Source: Candidatus Woesearchaeota archaeon
GTDB lineage: Archaea; Nanoarchaeota; Nanoarchaeia; Woesearchaeales; JAGVZT01
Assembly: GCA_017608295.1 (NCBI GenBank)
Contig: JAFCGF010000005.1
Span: forward strand, 1 to 64,000
Length of the DNA: 64,000 nt
Direction: 5' to 3'
Below, piece by piece: positions 43,194 through 52,186 of the stretch (positions within the stretch are counted from its first letter, which is position 1; the number at the start of each line of letters is the position of its first letter). Both the position numbers and the translations under genes were made by a program. The notes under the pieces are model-generated. The model saw only the letters and a program-made list of their open reading frames with translations. It ran no database searches and was not told the origin of the DNA.

Positions 43194-44234
43194 ATGGATT
43201 GCCTCATAGAATGCGTACCGAATTTCAGCGAGGGGCATGACAAGGAGAAAATACAACGCATAGCGCAAGCCATCTCAGATGCCCACAAAGAGGTGCTGCT
43301 GCTCAGTGTTGAGCAGGATAAAGACTACAACCGCGTTGTGGTCACATTCGCAGGCACGAAGGAGGCTGTCCTTGAGGGGGCATTCGCAGGGATACGCCAG
43401 GCCTCTGAAGATATCGACATGCGCATTCACAAAGGAGAGCATCCCCGCATCGGCGCCACTGACGTAGTGCCGTTCATCCCTATTCGGGGCGCGACCATGG
43501 AGGAATGCGCTGCTCTTGCGAGAGAGCTTGGAAAGCGTGTCGGTAGCGAGCTGGGCATACCGGTTTATTTCTATGCAAAGGCAGCGAAAAGCCCTGAGCG
43601 CGAGGTGCTCTCAAAGATACGCCAGGGGCAATACGAGGGATTGCCTGAGAAGCTCGCTGACCAAGATTGGAAGCCTGATGCAGGGCCTGCTAAGTACTCA
43701 GACAGCATCGCGCGCACAGGAGCCACTGTGATTGGCGCAAGACCCTTTCTCATCGCCTACAATATCAACATCGCGAGCGATGATGTGAGCATCGCGAAAG
43801 CAATTGCCGGGCTGGTTCGCACGAGCGGGAGAAAAGTCACTAAAAAAGAAGGCACAACGGAAAGGATTCCCGGTTCGCTCAAGGCAGCGCAGGGCATGGG
43901 GGTCGCGCTTGAGCAGCACAACATCACCCAAGTCTCGATGAACCTGCTTGACTTCTCCACAACAGGAATGCATGCCGCGATAGAAGAAGTGCGCAAGCAT
44001 GCGAAAGAAGCAGGCACCGAGGTCACTGGCAGCGAACTGGTTGGCCTTGTCCCGCTGCAGGCGATGCTCGACTCCGGGCGGTTCTATCTTGGAAAGGATG
44101 GGGAAGAAAAAAAGCTGGTTGAAGCCGCAATTCAAGGCCTTGGCCTCGATGACCTCGCGCCTTTTGACCCGGAGCAGAAAATCATAGAATCTATTGTCAA
44201 AAACAAGCTGAAAGACAGACCAGAGGTGGAATAA
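43194..44234 (+). CDS. ftcD: Glutamate formimidoyltransferase
   Basis: This 346-residue enzyme has the family start LIECVPNFSEGHDKEKI, the HKGEHPRIGATDVVPFIP block and GARPFLIAYNINI. It moves the formimino group from N-formimino-glutamate to tetrahydrofolate, the last step of histidine breakdown. In bacteria and archaea it is often separate from the cyclodeaminase, as here, where the next gene overlaps by one base. The neighbouring fchA and hutI make a coherent pathway. Confidence 0.92.
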   Translation: MDCLIECVPNFSEGHDKEKIQRIAQAISDAHKEVLLLSVEQDKDYNRVVVTFAGTKEAVLEGAFAGIRQASEDIDMRIHKGEHPRIGATDVVPFIPIRGATMEECAALARELGKRVGSELGIPVYFYAKAAKSPEREVLSKIRQGQYEGLPEKLADQDWKPDAGPAKYSDSIARTGATVIGARPFLIAYNINIASDDVSIAKAIAGLVRTSGRKVTKKEGTTERIPGSLKAAQGMGVALEQHNITQVSMNLLDFSTTGMHAAIEEVRKHAKEAGTEVTGSELVGLVPLQAMLDSGRFYLGKDGEEKKLVEAAIQGLGLDDLAPFDPEQKIIESIVKNKLKDRPEVE

Positions 44235-44857
44235 TGTTCACTGAAAACACATTGAAACAATTTCTCGCAGAGCTCTCATCGAAAAACGCCACTCCAGGCG
44301 GAGGGAGCGCATCTGCGCTCGCTGGGGCTTTATCAGCCTCGCTGCTCTCCATGGTGTGCAATCTCACCATAGGTAAGGAAAAATTTATCGCAGTGGAGCC
44401 AAAGGCAAAGGGCATACTGGCAGAATCCGAAAGGCTTCGTGACCTCTTTTCCGAGATGATGGAAAAAGATGCAGAAGCTTTCAACAAGGTAATGGCTGCC
44501 TACAAGCTGCCAAAGGAAAGCGATGAGGAGAAAGCAGAGCGCAAAGCTGCAATCCAGCATGCGCTCAAAGGTGCCGCCGATGTTCCCCTTAAGATAGCAC
44601 AGCAGGCACTACATCTCCTAGAGCTGTCCCAGGAGCTTGTCGAGATAGCTAATCCCCACGCCATATCAGATGTTGGAGTGGCCGTACTGCTCGCAGAAGG
44701 CGCAGTCTGGGGCGCATTGCTTAATGTAGACATCAATGCAGGGATGATAAAGGACAAAGAACTCTCCAAGGAGCTAATCTCAGAGGCAGTGATACTCCGG
44801 GAGAGAAGCTCAGCCATCCGAGACCTTGTCCTCGCAGAAGTCAATGAAAGGATGTGA
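44234..44857 (+). CDS. fchA: Formimidoyltetrahydrofolate cyclodeaminase
   Basis: This 207-residue protein shows the cyclodeaminase signature NATPGGGSASALAGALSASLLSMV, quoted here by TPGGGSASALAGALSA, and the C-terminal NPHAISDVGVAVLLAEGA. It converts 5-formimino-THF to 5,10-methenyl-THF with release of ammonia. It overlaps ftcD by one base and precedes hutI by 4 bases. Confidence 0.92.
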   Translation: MFTENTLKQFLAELSSKNATPGGGSASALAGALSASLLSMVCNLTIGKEKFIAVEPKAKGILAESERLRDLFSEMMEKDAEAFNKVMAAYKLPKESDEEKAERKAAIQHALKGAADVPLKIAQQALHLLELSQELVEIANPHAISDVGVAVLLAEGAVWGALLNVDINAGMIKDKELSKELISEAVILRERSSAIRDLVLAEVNERM

Positions 44858-44861
44858 CACC

Positions 44862-46055
44862 ATGGACCTGCTGATCAAGAACGCGAGCCAGATAGTGACT
44901 CCCAATGGAATCATTGAGGAAGGAGCGCTGGCTGTATCTGAAGGAAGGATTACTGCAGTTGGCACAGGCGTCACTGGAAATGCCAAGAAGACCATCGACG
45001 CATCTGGCAAGGTCGTGCTACCAGGCTTTGTGGACTGCCACACACACGTCGTGTTCGGAGGCTCGCGTGTTGCTGAATATGAGATGAAGCTTCAGGGTAA
45101 GTCATATAGTGACATCCTCAAGGCAGGGGGTGGAATACACTCCACAGTCAAGGCAACAAAAAATACGCCCGCAGCAGAGCTATACGAACGCGCGTTCTAC
45201 CACCTGAAAGATATGCTCTCTTACGGCACGACAACAGTGGAGATGAAGAGCGGCTACGGGATAGCAAAAGAGACCGAACTCAAAATCCTCAGAGTACAGA
45301 AGAGCCTCATACAGAAAATAAGGCATCTCACGCTGAAGAGCACGCATCTCGCGCATGTGCTGCCACACAACACCAAGGCGCGCAGCCGCGCTGATTATAT
45401 TGACATCCAGAAGCAGATTATCGACAAGGCAGCTGAGGAACAGCTTTGCGACGCATTCGACGTCTTCTGCGACAGAGGGGCATTCACCATAGAAGAGGGC
45501 GAGGAACTCCTGGCATACGCAAAAGCAGCAGGGCTCGCTTTGAAGATACACGCTGAGCAGCTTTCTTACACAGGAGCCACAGAACTTGCAGCCAAGATGG
45601 GCGCGCTGAGCGCGGACCACCTTGAGCATATATCTTCAAAGGGGATACGCGCGCTTGTCGATTCAGGAACTATAGGTGTGGTGCTGCCTGGTGTCAGCTT
45701 CCACCTCCAGGAGAAAAAGCTGCCGCCAGTTCAGAAGATGCTCGATGCCGGCGCGACCTTGGCACTCTCCACAGATTTCAATCCTGGAAGCTCTCCTGTG
45801 AAGAGCATGCAGTGCATTGTAGGCTTAGCATGCAGGCTGTACAAGATTCCAGTGCTGAAGGCAATCGAAATGGCGACTATTAACGGCGCGAAGGCCCTCG
45901 ACCTTGATGCAGAGCTTGGCTCGCTTGAAGCGGGCAAGGCAGCTGACATCGCACTCTATGACATGGAAGACTACCGGGAGCTGGGGTGCAGCTTCGGCAC
46001 GAATCTCATCGAGACTGTCATCAAGTCAGGTAAAATCGCCTGGCAACGGCGCTGA
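44862..46055 (+). CDS. hutI: Imidazolonepropionase
   Basis: This protein of about 397 residues is an amidohydrolase with the metal motif VDCHTHVVFGGSR, MKSGYG, HAEQLS and TDFNPGSSP, all diagnostic for HutI. It opens 4-imidazolone-5-propionate to N-formimino-glutamate, the substrate of FtcD. I chose the ATG at 44862 (MDLLIKNASQIVTPNG), just after the fchA stop. HutH (histidine ammonia-lyase) and HutU (urocanase) are not in the window. Confidence 0.93.
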   Translation: MDLLIKNASQIVTPNGIIEEGALAVSEGRITAVGTGVTGNAKKTIDASGKVVLPGFVDCHTHVVFGGSRVAEYEMKLQGKSYSDILKAGGGIHSTVKATKNTPAAELYERAFYHLKDMLSYGTTTVEMKSGYGIAKETELKILRVQKSLIQKIRHLTLKSTHLAHVLPHNTKARSRADYIDIQKQIIDKAAEEQLCDAFDVFCDRGAFTIEEGEELLAYAKAAGLALKIHAEQLSYTGATELAAKMGALSADHLEHISSKGIRALVDSGTIGVVLPGVSFHLQEKKLPPVQKMLDAGATLALSTDFNPGSSPVKSMQCIVGLACRLYKIPVLKAIEMATINGAKALDLDAELGSLEAGKAADIALYDMEDYRELGCSFGTNLIETVIKSGKIAWQRR

Positions 46056-46092
46056 CGGCGCTAATTACGTATTCTACGCCTCGCACTTCAAC

Positions 46093-47526
46093 TTAGCATT
46101 CCAGAGATTTTCGTTTCATCTCGTCTTCTGTGAGCTCTTCCTTTGAGAGATAATGATGGATGGACAGCGCTGCCTTCCTTCCCTGGCCGAGCGCGGCGAT
46201 GACTGTAGCTCCTCCAGTTATAGAATCGCCTCCGGCGAACACTCCCTTCACATTAGTCATCATGTTCCCATCCACTCTGATGCCACCCCAGGAATGCGTC
46301 TCCAGCTCAGGAGCGCGCTCGAGGAACATGCGGTTCGGCTTTGAGCCCAGAGCCATGATAAGTGTATCAATCTCCATCACATGGTTGCTTCCCTCAACGG
46401 GGACTGGCCTGGGCCTGCCGCTCTTGTCCGGCTCTCCTAGCTCCATTTTGAGCAGTTCGACACCTGTCATCCAGCCATCCTCGCTGCTAATGACCTTGAC
46501 AGGGCAGATGAGCTCGCGGAAGATAATGCCTTCCTCTTGGGCATGGTGAAGCTCTTCCTTTCTGGCCGGAGATTCTTTCTTCGTCCGCCTGTACAGGATA
46601 TTCACTTCCTTTGCGCCAAGGCGCAGGGCGCACCGTGCAGCGTCCATCGCGACATTACCTGACCCAACAACTCCTACGCGTTTGCCGCACACAATAGGTG
46701 TATCGTATTTCGGAAACTTGTAGGCCTTCATCAGATTCGTCCGGAGAAGGAATTCGTTCGCAGAGTACACTCCCTTGATTCGTTCCCCGTCAATCCCCAT
46801 GAATCTTGGGGCTCCGGCACCTGTGCCGAGAAAAATCGCATCAAACTGCTCTCGCATCTCCTTGAAGGGAATGCTCTGGCCCACCACAGTATTGAGCTTG
46901 ATTACCACTCCAATCTTCTCTAAGAAGCGCAGCTCATAATCAACAATATCCTTCGGAAGCCTGAATGCAGGAATCCCATATTGCAGCACCCCGCCCGCCA
47001 TGTGCAGGGCCTCAAATACAGTGACTTGATAGCCCCGTTTACGCAAATCGACTGCACAGCTAATGCCTGCGGGCCCTGAGCCAACGACAGCGACTTTCTC
47101 CTTGCGCTCTTTGATGTCCGGCTCCTCCTCAACGCCGTTCTCGCGCGCCCAGTCCGCGAGGAAGGCTGCAAGCTTTCCTATATTGATGGCGTCGCCGGTC
47201 TTGCCCAGGATGCAGGCGCCCTCGCATTGCTCCTCCTGAGGGCACACCCTGCCGGTGATGCCAGGAATCGGATTATCCTTCTTCGCAAGGAAGAACGCCT
47301 CTTTGAATTTCCCCTCAGCGACCAGGATAGTCATCTCTTTGAGGTTCATCCACACTGGGCATCTCCTCTCGCACATGGGATTGGCACACTCGAGGCATCT
47401 CAGTGCCTCTGCCTTCACTTGTTCAGCAGTGTAGCCGAGCGGGACTGAATCAAAGTTCTTGGCGCGCACTTTAGGGGGCTGCTCCGGCATCGGTACGCGA
47501 ACCCTATTTATTTCCTTCTTCGCCAT
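46093..47526 (-). CDS. gltA: NADPH-binding Fe-S flavoprotein NfnB/GltA (glutamate synthase small-subunit type)
   Basis: This protein of about 477 residues has N-terminal Cys motifs for [4Fe-4S] clusters (CLECANPMCERRCPVW and CPQEEQCEGACILG), an FAD fold (VVGSGPAGISCAVDLRKRG) and an NADPH fold (VVGSGNVAMDAARCALRLGA). It ends with the GGDSITGGATVIAALGQGR motif. With the next gene upstream it forms an NfnAB/SudAB-type complex that couples NADH, NADPH and ferredoxin. I chose the ATG at 47526, sharing one base with the nfnA stop (TGATG). Confidence 0.9.
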   Translation of the reverse strand: MAKKEINRVRVPMPEQPPKVRAKNFDSVPLGYTAEQVKAEALRCLECANPMCERRCPVWMNLKEMTILVAEGKFKEAFFLAKKDNPIPGITGRVCPQEEQCEGACILGKTGDAINIGKLAAFLADWARENGVEEEPDIKERKEKVAVVGSGPAGISCAVDLRKRGYQVTVFEALHMAGGVLQYGIPAFRLPKDIVDYELRFLEKIGVVIKLNTVVGQSIPFKEMREQFDAIFLGTGAGAPRFMGIDGERIKGVYSANEFLLRTNLMKAYKFPKYDTPIVCGKRVGVVGSGNVAMDAARCALRLGAKEVNILYRRTKKESPARKEELHHAQEEGIIFRELICPVKVISSEDGWMTGVELLKMELGEPDKSGRPRPVPVEGSNHVMEIDTLIMALGSKPNRMFLERAPELETHSWGGIRVDGNMMTNVKGVFAGGDSITGGATVIAALGQGRKAALSIHHYLSKEELTEDEMKRKSLEC

Positions 47527-48413
47527 CAGTGGCACCCCCCGCCGCACTTCTTGAAATGTTTCATAGCATCCTCTTCCTGCTCCTTGAACATGGCAAGCCT
47601 GCTCATGAGTTCCTGAAAATCCACCTCATGGGCGTCAAATTCAGGGCCATCTATGCACGCGAGCTTCATCTCTCCTGCGATGAATACCCTGCACACCCCG
47701 CACATCCCTGTGGCATCCACCATGATGGGATTCAGGCTGACGATGGTCTTCACGCCGAATTCCTTTGTGGTGAGGGCAACGAACTTCATCATAATGGTAG
47801 GGCCAACTGACATAACGCGGTCAACCTTTCCCTCCTCGAGCATCTCCTTCAACGGAATAGTGACAACGCCTTCGCGACCATATGAGCCATCATCTGTTGT
47901 GCAGATAAGTTCATCGCTTATCTCCTTGAACCGCTCCTCCCAGAATAGCAGGTCCTTGCACCTCGCACCGAGGATTGTGGTGATGTGGTTGCCTACCTTT
48001 TTCAGGGCGCGCGTGATGGGATACAGCGAGGCTATTCCAGTTCCGCCTCCCACACACACTACCCTACCAAATTTCTCAATCTCAGAGGGATGCCCGAGAG
48101 GGCCCATCATGTCAGCGATTGAATCACCTACCTTGAATGTGCCCAATTCACAGCTCGTCTTGCCAATCCGCTTCACGATAATCGTGACTGTCCCTTCCTC
48201 AGGGTCAGCATCTGCGATGGTGAGCGGAATGCGCTCGCCGTGCTCGTGGATACGAATCACGAGAAACTGGCCTGCCTGGAAATGCTTCGCGATGACAGGC
48301 GCCTTGACCTTGATGAGATAATCATCCTTTGTTATTTCCTCTTTATAGAGTATTGTATGTTCAACCTTCCCAGAACTGCCTATTTGCCCCTGGGGAGCAG
48401 TTTTGCATCCCAT
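47526..48413 (-). CDS. Ferredoxin-NADP+ reductase subunit alpha (NfnA/SudB type)
   Basis: This protein of about 295 residues has an FAD domain (RIHEHGERIPLTIADADPEEG), an NAD(P) domain (VCVGGGTGIASLYPI) and a C-terminal [2Fe-2S] Cys set (TGMCGVCRVF and CIDGPEFDAHEVDF). It is the partner of the following GltA-like gene. The ATG at 48413 has a GGAGATGA site. The extreme C-terminus FKKCGGGCH has an extra Cys pair, not universal in the family. NfnAB bifurcates electrons between NADPH, NADH and ferredoxin. Confidence 0.9.
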   Translation of the reverse strand: MGCKTAPQGQIGSSGKVEHTILYKEEITKDDYLIKVKAPVIAKHFQAGQFLVIRIHEHGERIPLTIADADPEEGTVTIIVKRIGKTSCELGTFKVGDSIADMMGPLGHPSEIEKFGRVVCVGGGTGIASLYPITRALKKVGNHITTILGARCKDLLFWEERFKEISDELICTTDDGSYGREGVVTIPLKEMLEEGKVDRVMSVGPTIMMKFVALTTKEFGVKTIVSLNPIMVDATGMCGVCRVFIAGEMKLACIDGPEFDAHEVDFQELMSRLAMFKEQEEDAMKHFKKCGGGCH

Positions 48414-48504
48414 GATTTCATCTCCCCCATCTCTGTAGCTAGGGGTGCACAAAGAGAATTACGTCTATATGAATGTATCGCTTTATAAGGCAGGCTGCGT
48501 ATTT

Positions 48505-50076
48505 TCAGCCGTCGTTCTCTGATGTGGCTTCAGGAGTCTCTTCCTCAACAGGAGCTTCCTCTGTCGGCCCTGTAACTTCCTCTCCTTCAGGAACCACCTC
48601 CTGAACCTCCTGAACCGGAGCCCCAAGGTCAGCTTCAAGATCAATTTCCAGCTGGCTGAAGTCGATGATGTCTCCATAGCTAAGCCAGAGATGCTCGGTA
48701 ATAGCAGTCTTCTGAGTGTGCGGCCTGGGTGTCTGCAGGTACTCAAGGAAATAAAATCCTGCCTTTTTATGATAGTCTTCCCAGAGCTCAAAGTCATCCT
48801 CGAAGTCTGCCGTGATGGACAGATCCTCATAGATGAAGCCCAGCTCGAAGAGCACCTGCATCATGTCCTTCTCTGACTGCGGGGTGAGCGGAAAGAGCTT
48901 TGAATACTCAACCACACCCTCAAGGATGTCAGCGGCTCCAACAAGGTCATTGGCATCTAATCTCTCAAGGGAATCAACATACTGGTTCGTGAGGATTCTG
49001 CTATTGAAGAACGTCCTATAAAATTGCTCCTCAGCATTGCCCAGCTCAAAGGTAACCACTCGGCTGCCACCACTATTAAACCCTAATCCCATTAGCTCAG
49101 GATTTTCCATCCTGCTCAAACGGTCTTGGGTAGCAACTGTCTGCACATCAAGGCCCATTGTCGCAACCAGCTCCTCCTTGACACCAACAGGTAAAGTGCC
49201 GTGCCTGAACTCCATGAGATTATACTGGCCCAGCACTTCCTGGAGCTTTTCCTCATCAAGGTCGAGAACCTTATGGTCCCGGCTAGCATACATGTCAACA
49301 AGGAAACCGTCAGCAGTGGTGAATGAGACTACACCATCACTCCTATACACAGCATCAATGTCCAGGTTTGTAATCTGAATGGATGGAATTAGGTCCTCAA
49401 TCTCATCGATAAGATAATCCACAAACACAGGGTCTGCCATATTCTGATTAATATATTCCACACTCTTGCCCTTGAGCACAAACCAGAGAGCATTGTAGAT
49501 GTCGCTCTGGACTGCCTGTGTCGCGCCGTCCACCTCACCGCCGCCCTCTTGGAGAATCTCCACAAGGCCGGTCAGGCCGTGGACATCATTTTCGAGCGCG
49601 GTCTGGAGGAATTTCTCGCCGAACGAATAGGAACCATAGCGCATCACATACGCTTCGATGGCGTTGTCCCTCACCTGAAAATCAAGGTCATTCACATGCA
49701 CGCTGTACATGGAGCCCTTGATGGTGCCCTGAAAGTCCACTGAAAGAGGAACGACAGCGTGGCTCGAAAGTGGAAATGGAGCGACGTCGGAGAACGGCCA
49801 AGTCAGGTGTACCTGATCCTCGAAGAAAGGTAGATCCCATCCTTCTTGCAGTTCCACTGCGGCATGACCCATGTTGATGGCGTATACTGCATCATCTGGT
49901 CCTGTAAAATACATGTTAGTTGCTGCATAGCCAACCACTGCACCTCCAATAAGAAGGCCTACGCCAATCTTTCCCTTGGGCAGCTTGAATTCACGCCTCT
50001 TCTTTTTCTTCTTTTTGCCAGTATCTGGCTGAGGCATTCTGTTCTTGAACGGGCTGTCGTAGCCACTTGTTGACAT
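48505..50076 (-). CDS. Membrane-anchored protein, possible SPFH/prohibitin-like domain
   Basis: This 523-residue protein has a Lys-rich head (KKKKKKRREFKLPKGK), one membrane helix (IGVGLLIGGAVVGYAATNMYF), a large external part and an acidic Pro/Glu/Thr tail (from about 485). The first external portion (DDAVYAINMGHAAVELQEGWDLPFFEDQV) recalls the start of SPFH/band-7 domains; the following helices (VFVDYLIDEIEDLIPSI) also fit. The match is by pattern and is uncertain. The rest looks helical, possibly tetratricopeptide-like. It is transcribed alone. Confidence 0.6.
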   Translation of the reverse strand: MSTSGYDSPFKNRMPQPDTGKKKKKKRREFKLPKGKIGVGLLIGGAVVGYAATNMYFTGPDDAVYAINMGHAAVELQEGWDLPFFEDQVHLTWPFSDVAPFPLSSHAVVPLSVDFQGTIKGSMYSVHVNDLDFQVRDNAIEAYVMRYGSYSFGEKFLQTALENDVHGLTGLVEILQEGGGEVDGATQAVQSDIYNALWFVLKGKSVEYINQNMADPVFVDYLIDEIEDLIPSIQITNLDIDAVYRSDGVVSFTTADGFLVDMYASRDHKVLDLDEEKLQEVLGQYNLMEFRHGTLPVGVKEELVATMGLDVQTVATQDRLSRMENPELMGLGFNSGGSRVVTFELGNAEEQFYRTFFNSRILTNQYVDSLERLDANDLVGAADILEGVVEYSKLFPLTPQSEKDMMQVLFELGFIYEDLSITADFEDDFELWEDYHKKAGFYFLEYLQTPRPHTQKTAITEHLWLSYGDIIDFSQLEIDLEADLGAPVQEVQEVVPEGEEVTGPTEEAPVEEETPEATSENDG

Positions 50077-50326
50077 AGTTATCCACCCCCACGCTTGATA
50101 GTAATCCTATCCATAGCAGAGAGATATTACTCCCCAACTACACTACTACTATAGCGGGAAAAATTACACTCTTTTAAATCTTTTCGGGATAAGATGGATT
50201 AAACACTCAATGTGTGAGAAAAATGCTCTTAAATCGAGTAAAATAAAATGGAAGAGAAAAACGTGGAAGAGAAGATTTTTAATCTGCCAAAATTCTTCCT
50301 GCAGGTGTGTGGAAGGGGAACACATC

Positions 50327-52186
50327 ATGGCACAATACGCGATTTCAGACGAAGACAGGGAGAAGCTGGACGCTCTCGAGAATGAAAAGGTCTGGAGCCT
50401 CATAAGGGAAGCCGCTGAGCTCATGAAGCCGCGAGACATCATGGTCTTCACTGACGACCCCCATGAGCTTGACAAGGTGAGGCAGCTCTCCATCCAGCGG
50501 GGCGAGGAAGCTCCACTGGCGATGGAAGGCCACACTGTCCATTATGACAGCTACAACGACCAGGCTCGTGACAAGAAGAACACCGCCACACTCCTGCCTA
50601 AGGGGCAGACTCTTAGCCGAGGGCTCAATGTCGTGGAGCGCGAATCAGGCCTCAAGGAAGTGCTTGGATTCATGGACAACTCAATGAAAGGCAAGACCAT
50701 GATAGTCAGGTTCTTCTGCCTCGGGCCGACTGACAGCAGATTCAGCCTCTGCGCACTCCAGGTGACTGATTCCTGGTACGTGGCCCACAGCGAGGACATC
50801 CTCTACAGACCTGGGTACGAGGAGTTCAAGAAGCTCAAGGACAAGGATGACTTTTTCTACTTCTGGCATTCCGCAGGAGAGCTCGACGAGAGGAACTGCA
50901 CGAAAAATATTGACAAGAGGAGAATCTACATCGACCCGCTTGAAGGAAGAGTGTTCTCAGTGAACAATCAGTATGCCGGAAATTCGCTTGCCTGCAAGAA
51001 GCTCGCCCTCAGGCTCGCCATCTGGAAGGCTGCTGACGAGGGCTGGCTCGCAGAGCATCTCTTCATCTCAGCATTCGGTCCTGTTGAAGGGGGACGCAAG
51101 ACATACTTCTCAGGCGCCTACCCCAGTGCCTGCGGAAAGACCTCGACAGCGATGCTGCCAGGGGGAAGCATTGTCGGCGACGACATAGCCTACCTGCGTG
51201 AGGGCGCGGATGGAGAGATACGCGGCGTCAACATCGAGGCAGGCATCTTTGGCATTATCCGTGACGTCAACTCAAAAGACGACCCCGTCATCTTTGAGAC
51301 CATCCGGAATCCAAAGGAACTCATCTTCAGCAATGTCCTCACCACTCCTGATGGAAAGGCATTCTGGCAGGGCATGGGGCTTGAGACTCCAAAAGAAGGG
51401 TTCAACCAGGCCGGCGAATGGAAAGAGGGAGATGTTGACAAGAATAACCAGATTATCCCGCTGTCCCACCCCAATGCGCGGTTCACCTGCCGCATCCGCG
51501 ACCTGAGCAACGCAGACGACCAGCTGCATAATCCTGAGGGTGTGAAGGTCGACGCTATTCTCTACGGTGGAAGGGATTCTGACACGTGCGTGCCTGTCGC
51601 AGAGAGCCTGAGCTGGGCCCATGGCGTATTCATAGGAGCCACTCTTGAGTCTGAGACAACATCTGCAACTCTGGGGCAGACTGGAGTGCGGAAGAGCAGC
51701 CCAATGGCGAACATGGACTTTATCATCATCCCGCTAGGCAAGTACCTCTCGAACCACATCGCATTCGGGAATAAGCTCAAGCACTGCCCGAAAATCTACA
51801 GCACCAACTATTTCCTTAAGAATCATAAGGGAAAATACCTCAACGCGAAGCTGGACAAGAAAATCTGGCTCCACTGGGCTGAGGGACGAATCCACGGAGA
51901 GTTCGAAGCCTTAGAGACTCCCATCGGCTTCCTACCAAAATACAAGGACCTCAAGGGGCTCTTCAAGAAGAGTCTGGACAAAGACTATACTCAGGAAGAG
52001 TACGAGGAGCAGTTCGCTATCCGCATCACCCAGTACCTCAAGAAGTTCGACCGCATGGAAGAGCTTTTCAAAGACGAGCCTAAGATGCCTCAGGAGTTCT
52101 GGGATGTGCTGAAGGAGCAGAGGGAAGGCCTTATCGCGCTGAAGGAGCGTGCAGGAAAGGATATTGTGTCTCCGCTGGAGCTCTAA
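50327..52186 (+). CDS. pckG: Phosphoenolpyruvate carboxykinase (GTP)
   Basis: This protein of about 619 residues is a GTP-type PEPCK. It has the P-loop GAYPSACGKTSTAML with the reactive Cys, GDDIAYL with metal-binding Asp, the FSVNNQYAGNSLACKKLALR block (split: VNNQYAGNSLACKKLAL), and NYFLKN. It interconverts oxaloacetate and PEP for gluconeogenesis or anaplerosis. I chose the ATG at 50327 (MAQYAISDEDREKLD), after a GAAGGGGA site. A TATA element near 50273-50283 fits. Confidence 0.95.
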   Translation: MAQYAISDEDREKLDALENEKVWSLIREAAELMKPRDIMVFTDDPHELDKVRQLSIQRGEEAPLAMEGHTVHYDSYNDQARDKKNTATLLPKGQTLSRGLNVVERESGLKEVLGFMDNSMKGKTMIVRFFCLGPTDSRFSLCALQVTDSWYVAHSEDILYRPGYEEFKKLKDKDDFFYFWHSAGELDERNCTKNIDKRRIYIDPLEGRVFSVNNQYAGNSLACKKLALRLAIWKAADEGWLAEHLFISAFGPVEGGRKTYFSGAYPSACGKTSTAMLPGGSIVGDDIAYLREGADGEIRGVNIEAGIFGIIRDVNSKDDPVIFETIRNPKELIFSNVLTTPDGKAFWQGMGLETPKEGFNQAGEWKEGDVDKNNQIIPLSHPNARFTCRIRDLSNADDQLHNPEGVKVDAILYGGRDSDTCVPVAESLSWAHGVFIGATLESETTSATLGQTGVRKSSPMANMDFIIIPLGKYLSNHIAFGNKLKHCPKIYSTNYFLKNHKGKYLNAKLDKKIWLHWAEGRIHGEFEALETPIGFLPKYKDLKGLFKKSLDKDYTQEEYEEQFAIRITQYLKKFDRMEELFKDEPKMPQEFWDVLKEQREGLIALKERAGKDIVSPLEL

